This document shows, in pieces, positions 25,406 through 33,494 of a stretch of 64,000 bases of DNA. Under the pieces are notes generated by a model that was not told the origin of the DNA, searched no databases, and saw nothing but the letters and a program-made list of their open reading frames with translations. Location: NCBI RefSeq assembly GCF_036250065.1, contig NZ_CP109199.1, positions 310,001 through 374,000 on the forward strand, in the 5' to 3' direction. The position numbers and the translations under genes are program-made. Position 1 is the first letter of the stretch. The number at the start of each line of letters is the position of its first letter. This stretch comes from Micromonospora sp. NBC_01699. GTDB lineage: Bacteria > Actinomycetota > Actinomycetes > Mycobacteriales > Micromonosporaceae.

Positions 25406-25963
25406 CTAGGGCGAGCTGAGTTGCGGCTGGGAAGCGTACTGCGGGTAGGGGACCGATGAGGAGACGGCCGCGTCCCGCCAGTGATTGGCCTGCACGATCC
25501 GCTCCGGCTCGCTGATCAACTCACCCGAGACGAACCGGCCGTCCTCGTCGTAGTGCATCGCCACGAGCTCCGACGAGTCAAAGAGCCAGTAGTCGTAGTG
25601 TGGCAACCCCGTCGGCCAGTCGTCGCCGGAGACCACGATGAGACGGACATCCTCGCCCGCCTCGACCGTGTGCTCGTAGGCCCAGCCGCATTCGAACCGG
25701 ACGTAGTCCGACAACGGCTCGGTGACGATGTGGACCCGGTGCATACGCTTACCCGCCGACACGGCGGTCCGCACAGTGTCGCACCAGGTCGCGATGCCGG
25801 GGAACTCGCCGCGGGACTCGCCCGCCAGGAATCGGGCGAACTCGTCCTGCTCGTACGACACGTCATACCGCTGGAGGGTCTCCAATCGGTAGGCCGTGTA
25901 GCGGAACTCCCGGAACAGGCGGTTGAAGTCTTCGTCGTCCAGGGACGTGAAGGACCGGCTCAA
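25406..25963 (-). CDS. DUF6879-family protein
   Basis: A 185-aa protein with the pattern of the actinobacterial DUF6879 family: FTSLDDEDFNRLFREFRYTAYRLETLQRY, then a W..V..A...G..M.RVHIV segment (MHRVHIVTEPLSDYVRFEC), ending with Trp/Asp-rich DYWLFDSSELVAMHYD and NHWRDAA (only parts quoted). Members usually sit with DNA-binding regulators of the Scr1/WhiJ type; none is adjacent here, but an NB-ARC protein follows. The start is TTG 25963, overlapping the previous stop as TTGA, so translation is coupled to the 87-aa partner. The biochemical role is not known. Confidence 0.78.
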   Translation of the reverse strand: MSRSFTSLDDEDFNRLFREFRYTAYRLETLQRYDVSYEQDEFARFLAGESRGEFPGIATWCDTVRTAVSAGKRMHRVHIVTEPLSDYVRFECGWAYEHTVEAGEDVRLIVVSGDDWPTGLPHYDYWLFDSSELVAMHYDEDGRFVSGELISEPERIVQANHWRDAAVSSSVPYPQYASQPQLSSP

Positions 25964-26223
25964 CCCTCGCTCACCGCTGCCCCGGACTCGCGGTAGCGCT
26001 CGATCGCACCGAGCACGACCTCGGCAGAGATCCGGACCGCGCCCTCACCGGGCAGGACATTCTCCAGCTCGCTGAAGGTGTCCTCGTCGACCATGTCTCC
26101 CTGGACGATCAGCTCGCCGCTCTCACCCAGGTAGACGGTCGGGCAGCCGTTACCACCGGAAGTCCCGTCCTTGTAGAGCTTGGTGAGCTTCACCGCGATC
26201 TCCTTCGGCGGACTCGATGCCAT
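25960..26223 (-). CDS. Small conserved partner of the DUF6879 gene
   Basis: An 87-aa protein starting at ATG 26223 without a strong SD. The central CPTVYLGESGELIVQGDMVD and GEGAVRISAEVVLGAIERY form a compact alpha/beta protein of the kind commonly encoded just before DUF6879 genes in actinomycetes. It overlaps that gene by 4 nt. I do not know its function. Together with the NB-ARC gene, which starts 31 bp beyond the DUF6879 stop, it probably forms a three-gene transcript. Confidence 0.7.
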   Translation of the reverse strand: MASSPPKEIAVKLTKLYKDGTSGGNGCPTVYLGESGELIVQGDMVDEDTFSELENVLPGEGAVRISAEVVLGAIERYRESGAAVSEG

Positions 26224-26797
26224 CGGTCAACGCTTCTGGTGAGCAGGGTAGTGCGGAGCGTAGTTGTCGAACAAGGGTCCGTGGAGACAGCCCGCTCCCT
26301 GCGGTCACTACGCGGTGGCTGCTCGTACCTGGTCGAAGCTTGCCCGCAGGCGGCCGGTCAGCCAGCGGGCCACCGGTCGCTCCCACGGCCGGTGGACCAG
26401 GTACGCGAGCGGCAGCAACCCGACGAGGACAACCGCCACCAGCGGATACAGCGGCAGGTCATCCCTCCACCCACGGATGGCGATCCGGCCGATCACTCGG
26501 TGTTCTTCGCGGGCTCCGGTGGGCCCGACGGGTCCGCGACGACGGGCGCTTCGAGGGTGCCGGGCCGGCGGTTGTCGTCTCGCCACAACTCTCGTCTGAT
26601 GGGCGGGCCGGTCTGGCTTGCCGTGAACCTTGGGGGTCTCCACGGGGCATGCCGTTGATCGGCATCGACGGCGGGTCGGAGACGACCCGCCGTCCCGTCT
26701 CGTAGCCGACCGGCCCGATCGTGGGCGATCGTGTTTGCCGAGGTCACAGCCGGGTACGGGCCCAGCGCGGGAAAGCCCGCCGAGCTGGGAGGCGACC
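26224..26797. other. 574-bp region with gene debris
   Basis: No frame here has convincing gene character. The minus strand at 26308-26505 reads PLYPLVAVVLVGLLPLAYLV then HRPWERPVARWL, one membrane helix and a basic end resembling the last span of an acyltransferase-3 family protein, but no start or body is present. The right end (about 26700-26797) likely holds the promoter of the DUF2231 gene. Confidence 0.45.
26308..26505 (-). pseudogene. Possible C-terminal remnant of a membrane acyltransferase
   Basis: A frame ending at TAG 26308-26310 encodes one membrane helix followed by HRPWERPVARWLTGRL, similar to the C-terminal span and tail of acyltransferase-3 proteins. Sequence upstream in this frame is Arg/Pro-rich noise. 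It could instead be a tiny single-span protein. Low confidence. Confidence 0.3.
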
Positions 26798-27313
26798 ATG
26801 GAGAGCCGGATCAAATCGCTGGGTCACCCGGTGCACCCGATGTTGGTCATGTTTCCGGTCGCGCTCTTCGTGACTGCGGTGATCTTCGACTTCGCCGACA
26901 TCGTCGGCGGCCCGAGGTTCCTGGGCGAGGTGGCGTACTGGAATATTTTGATCGGGTTGATCGGCGGTGTGCTGGCAGCGGGGGTCGGCGCGGTCGACCT
27001 GCTGGCGATCCCGTCCGGCACCCGCGCGAAGCGGATCGGGGTGAGCCACGCGGCGATCAACATAGCGGTGATCCTCCTCTTCGCCGCGATCTGGGCGGTA
27101 CGGCTGGCGGCCAACGAGCGCGGCGCCGGTGGGGCCCTGTTCGCGATCGAGGTGGTGGCGCTCGCCTGCGTCGGTCTCGGTGCCTGGTTCGGTGGCGAAC
27201 TGGTCGACCGGCTCGGCGTCGGGATCGATCGGGACGCGGGGCTGAACGCGTCCAGTTCGCTGAGCCCAACCCCGGCGGCGGACCGGATGGGCCGGATGGG
27301 AGACGCCCGATGA
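26798..27313 (+). CDS. DUF2231 membrane protein
   Basis: A 171-aa integral membrane protein with four predicted helices and the family start RIKSLGHPVHPMLVMFPVAL (HPxHP motif with a conserved His pair). DUF2231 proteins are small membrane proteins of unknown role; the His motif has led to suggestions of haem or redox association. TGGGAGG lies 5 nt upstream of ATG 26798. The stop overlaps the start of the Hsp20 gene (ATGA), so the two are translated together and may act in envelope or redox stress. Confidence 0.88.
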   Translation: MESRIKSLGHPVHPMLVMFPVALFVTAVIFDFADIVGGPRFLGEVAYWNILIGLIGGVLAAGVGAVDLLAIPSGTRAKRIGVSHAAINIAVILLFAAIWAVRLAANERGAGGALFAIEVVALACVGLGAWFGGELVDRLGVGIDRDAGLNASSSLSPTPAADRMGRMGDAR

Positions 27314-27981
27314 GTCAACCGGTGCAGGCAGGACTCGACCGTGGCCGGGAGGCGGTGACCGGGCTGCGGGCATTCCGCACCGAGCTGGGCCGGATGGTGA
27401 ACTCGGCGCTGGCCGGGGTCGGCGGCGGCCCGCCGGACGTGGAACTGGTGGACGGCGACGACGGCTGGTACGTGGTCGCCCGGCTGCCCGGGGTCGCCCC
27501 GGAGGAGGTGGCCCTTGAGGTCGACGGCCGGGACCTGTGCGTACGGGGCCGGTCCGAGGAAGAGGTCAACACCGACAACGGGATGCCCGGCTCCGGTTCG
27601 AAGGCGCGGGCGTTCGAGCACAAGATCCGGTTGCCGGGTGAGGTCGACCTGGAGCGAATCGACGCGGTGATGGACCACGGCCTGCTCACGGTGGCGTTAC
27701 CGAAGGCGGGCCGGTCCGGTCGCCGTACGATCACCGTCGGCCGGCGTTACCCGTCCGGCCGGTCCACCCCACCGGGAAGCGGCAGTGGCGCGACGAGCGG
27801 CAGTACGGCTCTGCCGGCCGGTGCCGCCGCGCGTCGGGTCGGTGAGGCGGCGCTGACGGCGGGCAGTTCGGCCCGTGCCGGTGGTGGCATCACCCAGGGC
27901 ACCAGCGATCCGGCCGCCGACCGGGAGCTGCATCAGCCGGAGGCGGGATCGAGTCAGCCCACTCGACGCCACTTCGGCTGA
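27310..27981 (+). CDS. Hsp20/alpha-crystallin small heat-shock protein
   Basis: A 223-aa small heat-shock protein, an ATP-independent holdase. The alpha-crystallin domain (about residues 45-145) includes WYVVARLPGVAPEEVALEVD, the LCVRGRSEEE strand, the FEHKIRLPGEVDLERIDAV segment and the GLLTVALPK motif. The C-terminal 75 residues are a Gly/Ser/Ala-rich disordered tail, longer than usual, in place of a plain IxI end. It overlaps the DUF2231 gene by 4 nt. No HspR/HAIR site was recognised upstream. Confidence 0.9.
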   Translation: MSQPVQAGLDRGREAVTGLRAFRTELGRMVNSALAGVGGGPPDVELVDGDDGWYVVARLPGVAPEEVALEVDGRDLCVRGRSEEEVNTDNGMPGSGSKARAFEHKIRLPGEVDLERIDAVMDHGLLTVALPKAGRSGRRTITVGRRYPSGRSTPPGSGSGATSGSTALPAGAAARRVGEAALTAGSSARAGGGITQGTSDPAADRELHQPEAGSSQPTRRHFG

Positions 27982-27997
27982 GCGGCGACCACGGGCG

Positions 27998-29101
27998 ATG
28001 ATCGGCCGGGTACGGGACCTGGTGCCGGATGTCGAGCGGATCGCCGTACTGCGGGCGAACGCGCTCGGTGACTTCATTTTCGCGTTGCCCGCGTTGGAGG
28101 CGCTGCGGGCCGGTTATCCGCACGCCGAGCTGGTCCTGATCGGTGCACCGTGGCACGCCGGCCTGCTCGCCGACCGGCCGGGGCCGGTGGACCGGGTGTT
28201 GGTGGTGCCGCCGGCCGAGGGGATCAGGACCGCCGGGCCGGACGAGCCGGCGCCGTCGAGTGCCGCGATGGCCGACTTCCTGTCCGCTGCCCGTCGGGAG
28301 CGGTTCGACCTGGCCCTACAGATGCACGGTGGCGGGGGGAACTCGAACCCGATAGTGGCCGGACTCGGCGCCCGGGTCACCGCCGGGCTGCGCGCCGAGG
28401 GTGCGCCGGAACTGGACCGGTGGCTGCGGTACGTCTTCTACCAGCCCGAGGTCTTCCGCTACCTGGAGGTCGCCGGCCTGGTCGGGGTGAGCCCGGCGAC
28501 GGTGAGCCCGCGCCTGCACGTGACCCCCGCCGACCTGGCCGAGGCCCGGTCGGTGCTCGGTGAGCCGGACCGACCGAGGATCGCCCTGCATCCGGGTGCC
28601 AGCGATCCGCGCCGACGTTGGCCGGCGGAGCGGTTCGCCGAGGTCGCCGACCGGCTGGTCGCCGACGGGTACGACGTGTTCGTCACCGGTACGTCGCAGG
28701 AGCGGGACCTGGCCGGGCAGGTGGTCGACGCGGCGCGCGTACCGCTGCGATCGCTGGCCGGGGAGTTGTCGCTCGGTGGGCTGCTCGGCTTCTTCACCGG
28801 CTGCGCGGTGGTGATCGCGAACGACACCGGCCCGGTGCACGTCGCGGCGGCGGTCGGTACGCCGACGGTCGGCATCTTCTGGGTCGGCAACCTGATCAAC
28901 TGCGCCACCCCGTTGCGGGCGCGGCACCGGCCGATCGGCTCCTGGACGATCCACTGCCCGGAGTGCGGCCTCGACTGTAGCCGGGGCATCTATCCGGCCC
29001 GCCCCGGTGCCGGGGACTGCCCGCACCGGGTCTCCTTCGTCACCGACGTACCGGTGGTGGAGGTGCTGGAGGCGGTGGCCGACCTGACCGACGCCCACTG
29101 A
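27998..29101 (+). CDS. Glycosyltransferase family 9 (heptosyltransferase-like)
   Basis: A 367-aa GT-B enzyme of family 9, which in Gram-negative bacteria moves heptose from ADP-heptose to lipid A core. It shows VLRANALGDFIFALPAL (donor-domain start), HPGASDPRRRWP and NDTGPVHVAAAVGTPTVGIF-type motif (NDTGPVHVAAA), which bind the ADP-sugar. The C-terminus has a Cys cluster (CPECGLDCS). The neighbouring hldE encodes an ADP-heptose-forming enzyme, so the donor is probably ADP-heptose and the product a cell-surface or secreted glycan. ATG 27998 follows the Hsp20 stop by 16 nt. Confidence 0.9.
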   Translation: MIGRVRDLVPDVERIAVLRANALGDFIFALPALEALRAGYPHAELVLIGAPWHAGLLADRPGPVDRVLVVPPAEGIRTAGPDEPAPSSAAMADFLSAARRERFDLALQMHGGGGNSNPIVAGLGARVTAGLRAEGAPELDRWLRYVFYQPEVFRYLEVAGLVGVSPATVSPRLHVTPADLAEARSVLGEPDRPRIALHPGASDPRRRWPAERFAEVADRLVADGYDVFVTGTSQERDLAGQVVDAARVPLRSLAGELSLGGLLGFFTGCAVVIANDTGPVHVAAAVGTPTVGIFWVGNLINCATPLRARHRPIGSWTIHCPECGLDCSRGIYPARPGAGDCPHRVSFVTDVPVVEVLEAVADLTDAH

Positions 29102-29137
29102 CCCGGTCGGTGTCGGTGTCGGGTCGGAAAGGATCGG

Positions 29138-30112
29138 TCACATCGGTTCCAGGGCGGCCTGGGTTTCGAGCGAGGCGGCCTGTGGTTCCAGCGAGGCCGG
29201 TTGGGGTTCCGGTGCCGCCACCGCCCGCCCGTCGGACTCGTCGGCGAGCACTATCTCCCACGCCTCGACCGGTCGGTCGGTGACCGTGGTCGGCGCCTCC
29301 AGGTGGTAGGCGCCGCTGGGCAGGATGCCGGCCCCGCCGTACCGGCGCATCACCGCTAGTTGGGCGGCGACGTCCTCGCCCTGGTGTTTCTCCGGCAGCC
29401 GGCGCCAGAAGTCGAAGCCGCCCGAGGCGTGCAGCCGGAGCCGGTCGTAGAGCACGCAGCCGCCGATCCAGGAGACCTTGTACGCCCGCCACTGGCCGGG
29501 CGTCAGACCCACCGTCTCGGTGACGTGCAGCAGGTTCGCGGCGGGATGGATCCGGGCCCGGTCCCATTCCGGCGTGCCGGGGCGGATCTCCTCCGGCACC
29601 GGCGGCCCGTCCCACTCCTGGTAGTGCCGGTGCGTCTCCGGCCGTACGTCGTCCAGGTAGGACAGTCCGTGTACGGCGTTGCCGACGAAGCCGCAGTCCA
29701 GTTCCTGGATCGCGTCGACCAGCCGGTCGACCGCGTCCGGTTCGAGCCACACGTCGTCGTCGAGGAAGAGCACGTACCGAGCGAGGGACTGGTCGAGCAG
29801 GTAGGCGCGGTGTTCGGCCAGCCCGCGCCGGGGCAGTCGCCGGGTGAGCAGCACCGGGTGACCGCGATGGCGGAGCACGCGTACGGTCGCGGCGACCGCC
29901 GGCTGGGCCCACGGCGGGCTGCCGCCGGACTGGTCGCTGACCACCACCCCGAACCCGTCCGGCCCGCTCTGGGCGGCCAGCCCGGCCAGCGTGACGGCCA
30001 GTTCGGCCGGGCGGTTCCGGGTCGGGATGAGCACGTCCAGCAGCCGGCCGGTCCGGAAGTCCGCCGCGTCGTCCGAGGCCAGCGGCCGGTTCACGACGGG
30101 CGGCCGGCTCAC
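29138..30112 (-). CDS. Glycosyltransferase family 2
   Basis: A 324-aa GT-A enzyme. It has the nucleotide-sugar site LLDVLIPTRNRPAELAVTL, the DxD-type FLDDDVW, and an acceptor-domain SWIGGCVLYDRLRL with the WRRLPEKHQGEDVA acidic base region. The last 30 residues are a degenerate repeat (ASLEPQA/ASLETQA). GTG 30112 overlaps the hldE stop by 4 nt, so it is co-translated with the heptose enzyme and likely acts on the same glycan as the convergent GT9 gene. The sugar and linkage are unknown. Confidence 0.9.
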   Translation of the reverse strand: MSRPPVVNRPLASDDAADFRTGRLLDVLIPTRNRPAELAVTLAGLAAQSGPDGFGVVVSDQSGGSPPWAQPAVAATVRVLRHRGHPVLLTRRLPRRGLAEHRAYLLDQSLARYVLFLDDDVWLEPDAVDRLVDAIQELDCGFVGNAVHGLSYLDDVRPETHRHYQEWDGPPVPEEIRPGTPEWDRARIHPAANLLHVTETVGLTPGQWRAYKVSWIGGCVLYDRLRLHASGGFDFWRRLPEKHQGEDVAAQLAVMRRYGGAGILPSGAYHLEAPTTVTDRPVEAWEIVLADESDGRAVAAPEPQPASLEPQAASLETQAALEPM

Positions 30113-31914
30113 GGCGTACTGCCGCTCGGGCTGTCGACCGGCCTGTCGGCGTAACCCCCGGCGTAACCCTCGGTGTGGCTGTCGACAGGGCTTTCCACGG
30201 GGTCGGGTGGGCTTTCGGTGAGCACCACCGGGATTCCGGCGGCGCTGTCGGCGACGGCGGGGGTTCGGTCGCCGGCCTGGGCCCGGATCCGTTCGATGAT
30301 GGCGGAGGTGGAGCGGTCGGGCACGTAGCCGAGGGTGCGGACCTGGCCGCCGAGCCGCCGTACCAGGGGTGCCTCGGGGACCATCTCGGGCGGGTAGTCG
30401 CCGCCCTTGACGTACACGTCGGGCCGGACGGTCTCGATCAGGGCGGCCGGCGAGTCTTCCTCGAAGACGACCACGTGGTCCACACAGGCCAGTGCGGCGA
30501 GCACGGCGACCCGGTCCTCGACCGGGTTCACCGGCCGGTCGGCGCCCTTGAGCCGGCGCACGCTGTCGTCCGAGTTGACCGCCACCACCAGCACGTCGCC
30601 CAGCCGGCGGGCCTGGTCGAGGTAGCGGACGTGGCCCCGGTGCAGGACGTCGAAGCAGCCGTTGGTGAAGACCACCGTGCGGCCGTCGCGCCGGTGCTGG
30701 GCGATCAGCGCGTCGAGTCCGCCGTGGTCGACGATCGCCGGCGCCGGCTCGCCGCCGTCGGTCGAGCCGAGGGCCGCGAGCAGATCTTCCCGTACGCAGA
30801 CACAGGTGCCGGTGCCGGCCACGGTGCTGGTGGCGGCGAGTTGGGCGAGTCGGGCGGCCGTCGGCAGTGGTGCGCCCGCGGCCAGGGCCAGGGTCATCGC
30901 GGCCAGGTACGCGTCTCCGGCGCCGACCGCGTAGCTGGCCGGGACCGGGGTGGCGTGGCTGCGGCGGGGCTCGCCGTCGGCGCCGCCGACCACGGCACCG
31001 TCGGTGTCCAGGGTCACCGCCACCACGTCCGCCCCGGTACGTTCACGGATCTCGGCGAGCCGGGAGCGGGCCAGCCCCGCCCGGTCGGTGCCGGCGCCGG
31101 TGGTGCTCTCGGTGAACCCGCGCGACCGCTCCGGCAGCGGCGGTACGTCCACCGTGGTCACCACCGTCGGCATCGCCACCGCGGGTGTCCCATGCGCAGC
31201 CGGCGGTTGCGGTGCTGCCGTCGGGGCGGGGCGGGCGGCGTTGAGCAGGCGGGTCGCCTCGGCGAAGCTCGGCGTCACCACGGTCGGGGCGAGACCGCGC
31301 CAGTAGGCCAGGTCGTGCGCGTCGAGCGCCACCGTGCCGAACAGGTCGCGGTGCTCGACCAGCCAGGCCCGGATCGGTTCGGGCAGGGCACCGAGGCCGT
31401 AGTCGCAGATCACCAGCGTCGGCGGCTGACCGGTGACCTCGCGCAGTTCCTCGGTGGCGCTGGCGAGGGTGCCGAGCAGCCGCTCCACCCCGTCGGCGCA
31501 GAGCCGGTCGTCCCGGTCGCCCTCGTCCTCGCGTACCAGGATCTGGTCGGCGGCGAGGATCCGTCGTTTGACCGGCGTACGCCGTCCGGTCTGCGACACC
31601 GTACGGTCCCAGACCCCGGCCCGGTCCAGGCAGTCGTGCAGTTCGTCGCCGGCCACGTCGGCGCCGACCGGGGCGACCAGGGACGCCCGGCCACCGAGCG
31701 CGCTCAGGTTCACCGCGGTGTTCGCGGCGCCACCGGCGGCGGTGATCCGCCGCCGCAGGGTGAGTACGGGGGCGGGCGCCTCCCGGCAGAGCCGGTCGGA
31801 ATCGGCGAACCGCCACTCGTCGAGCATCGCGTCGCCGACGACCAGCACGCCACGCCCGAGCCAGCTCTCGACCACATCGGCGAGTCGCCGATCATCTGCT
31901 GCTCCGATCACCAT
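30109..31914 (-). CDS. hldE: Bifunctional heptose-7-phosphate kinase/heptose-1-phosphate adenylyltransferase
   Basis: A 601-aa enzyme making ADP-heptose in two steps. The N-terminal PfkB-type kinase has GGAANTAVNLSALGG (from residue 61) and GAGDAY (331-336, catalytic Asp 334). The C-terminal nucleotidyltransferase has TNGCFDVLHRGHVRYL (417-432) with the HxGH-like signature, and VKGGDYPPE. Between kinase halves there is an unusual Pro/Ala/Thr-rich insertion (about 225-280), and a long Pro/Ser/Asp tail follows residue 525, making it longer than the roughly 475-aa family norm. It is translationally coupled to the GT2 gene. GmhA and GmhB are not in the window. Confidence 0.93.
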   Translation of the reverse strand: MVIGAADDRRLADVVESWLGRGVLVVGDAMLDEWRFADSDRLCREAPAPVLTLRRRITAAGGAANTAVNLSALGGRASLVAPVGADVAGDELHDCLDRAGVWDRTVSQTGRRTPVKRRILAADQILVREDEGDRDDRLCADGVERLLGTLASATEELREVTGQPPTLVICDYGLGALPEPIRAWLVEHRDLFGTVALDAHDLAYWRGLAPTVVTPSFAEATRLLNAARPAPTAAPQPPAAHGTPAVAMPTVVTTVDVPPLPERSRGFTESTTGAGTDRAGLARSRLAEIRERTGADVVAVTLDTDGAVVGGADGEPRRSHATPVPASYAVGAGDAYLAAMTLALAAGAPLPTAARLAQLAATSTVAGTGTCVCVREDLLAALGSTDGGEPAPAIVDHGGLDALIAQHRRDGRTVVFTNGCFDVLHRGHVRYLDQARRLGDVLVVAVNSDDSVRRLKGADRPVNPVEDRVAVLAALACVDHVVVFEEDSPAALIETVRPDVYVKGGDYPPEMVPEAPLVRRLGGQVRTLGYVPDRSTSAIIERIRAQAGDRTPAVADSAAGIPVVLTESPPDPVESPVDSHTEGYAGGYADRPVDSPSGSTP

Positions 31915-31999
31915 GCCGGCGGGTCCCCGCTGTCGGCAGGGCCAAACCGGGCGGTGATCGGCGCGCGGTGGTTCTGGTGGTGTTCGTACCGGATCGGGG

Positions 32000-33313
32000 T
32001 TATCCGACGGGGCTGGCCGGCGTGGTCGCGGCGGCGGCCCAGGCGGCGTCCTCGGCCTCCTTGCGGGCCAGGCCGTCGCGCCCGTCGTAGCGCAGGAACC
32101 GGGGCAGCGCGGCGGCCAGGGCGACCGTGCCGACGATGCAGAGCAGGCCGCCGGAGACGATCGAGCCGTTCACGCCGAGCGCGCGGGCGGCCAGCCCGGA
32201 GCGCAACTGCCCGAGCAGCGGCCCGGTCGAGTACGACAGCATCTCGATCCCGGCCAGCCGGCCGCGCAGGTGGTCGGGGATGGTCTGGTTCCAGATGATC
32301 ATCCGGAACAGCCCGGAGACCATGTCGGCGGCACCGGCGAGGGCGAGCAGGACCAGCGCCAGCCAGAGCGAGTCGACCAGCCCGAAGGCGAGGATGGCCA
32401 GCCCCCAGGCCCCGGCGGCCAGCACCACCATCAGCCCGTGCCGGTGCACCTGCCGGGTCCAGCCGGAGCCGAGCGTGGCGAGCAGCGAGCCGACCGCCGG
32501 GGCGGCGTAGAGCAGCCCGAGTACGGCCGGTCCGCCGAGCTTGCCGGCCATGAACGGGTAGAGCGCCTGCGGCATGCCGAAGAACATCGCGTTGATGTCG
32601 ACCAGGTAGGTGCCGAGCAGTTCGGGGCGGCTGCGGGCGTACCGCAGGCCGGTCAGCACCGAACGCACCGACGGGCGGTCGGCGGCCGGTGGTGGTGGGA
32701 CCGCCCGGACCAGCGCCAGGCAGCCGAGCGAGGCGGCGAAGGTGGCCAGGTCGATGGCGTACACCCAGGCCAGGTCGACCGAGGCGATCAGCACCCCGGC
32801 CAGGGCCGGGCCGGCGAGCTGGGCGATCTGCATGCGCAGCGAGTTGAGCGCGCTGGCGGCCGGGATCTCGGCCGGGGTGACCAGCCTCGGCGTGAGTCCC
32901 TCCAGGGCCGGGCGCTGCACCCCGTCGACCGCGGCGGTCAGTCCGGCGACCAGGTAGAGCAGCCACAGGTGGGGTTGGTCGGACAGCGAGTTCACCAGCA
33001 GCACCCCGCAGAGCAGGGTGAGGCCGATCTCGCCGCCGAGCACCAGCCGGCGCCGGTCCAGGTAGTCGGCCAGCGCGCCGCCGACAAAACCCATCAGGAG
33101 CAGGGGTACGAGTTCGACCACGCCGAGCAGGCCGACCAGCAGCGGATCGTGGGTCAGCTCGTACACCTGGTACGGGACGGTGACGTACGTGATGAACGAC
33201 CCGAAGCCGGAGATGCCGGCGGCGGAGAAGACCAGCCGGAAGTCACGGGAGGTACGCAGCGGGGTGAGGTCCAGCGCCAGGCGCCGGAGCAGGCCGGTCT
33301 TCACCCGGCGCAT
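32000..33313 (-). CDS. MFS transporter (EntS-like)
   Basis: A 437-aa, 12-helix major facilitator of the MFS_3/EntS type, probably a proton-driven exporter. Family features are DFRLVFSAAGISGFGSFITY at helix 1, GGALADYLDRRRLVL after helix 2, and RMQIAQLAGPALAGVLI in helix 5. ATG 33313 (MRRVKTG) was chosen over longer upstream frames because the hydrophobic core starts soon after it; the SD is weak. It is divergent from a DHA2 exporter gene across a gap with a palindromic operator. The substrate cannot be inferred. Confidence 0.87.
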   Translation of the reverse strand: MRRVKTGLLRRLALDLTPLRTSRDFRLVFSAAGISGFGSFITYVTVPYQVYELTHDPLLVGLLGVVELVPLLLMGFVGGALADYLDRRRLVLGGEIGLTLLCGVLLVNSLSDQPHLWLLYLVAGLTAAVDGVQRPALEGLTPRLVTPAEIPAASALNSLRMQIAQLAGPALAGVLIASVDLAWVYAIDLATFAASLGCLALVRAVPPPPAADRPSVRSVLTGLRYARSRPELLGTYLVDINAMFFGMPQALYPFMAGKLGGPAVLGLLYAAPAVGSLLATLGSGWTRQVHRHGLMVVLAAGAWGLAILAFGLVDSLWLALVLLALAGAADMVSGLFRMIIWNQTIPDHLRGRLAGIEMLSYSTGPLLGQLRSGLAARALGVNGSIVSGGLLCIVGTVALAAALPRFLRYDGRDGLARKEAEDAAWAAAATTPASPVG

Positions 33314-33403
33314 GGTCCCGGATCGTCGTCCCGCCGTCGAGCCGGTTTCGCTGGTACAGCCGGCTCCCAGCATTCGCTGATCTTCGGGATGTCCGGGATC
33401 ACA

Positions 33404-33423
33404 TACTTGTCGGCCGGTAAGTA
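33404..33423. promoter_or_regulatory. Palindromic operator between two divergent exporters
   Basis: TACTTGTCGGCCGGTAAGTA is a 20-bp palindrome centred on CGGCCG with 16 of 20 positions symmetric, typical of TetR-family sites. It lies 91 bp before the MFS start on the left and 71 bp before the DHA2 start on the right. No regulator gene is adjacent, so the binding protein would act in trans. Confidence 0.5.
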
Positions 33424-33494
33424 GGCGGGTGGGTGCGGGTGGAAGAGTGGCCACCCGCCAGGCATGTTCGGTGCCGGCGGGGGGAGAAAGCACG

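Noticed and set aside
22728-26800. tRNA-Thr attachment-site duplication (attL/attR)
   Set aside because: I looked for a second copy of the tRNA 3' end (GGTTCGATTCC..GGCGGCT) up to 26.8 kb and saw none; no integrase gene is present.
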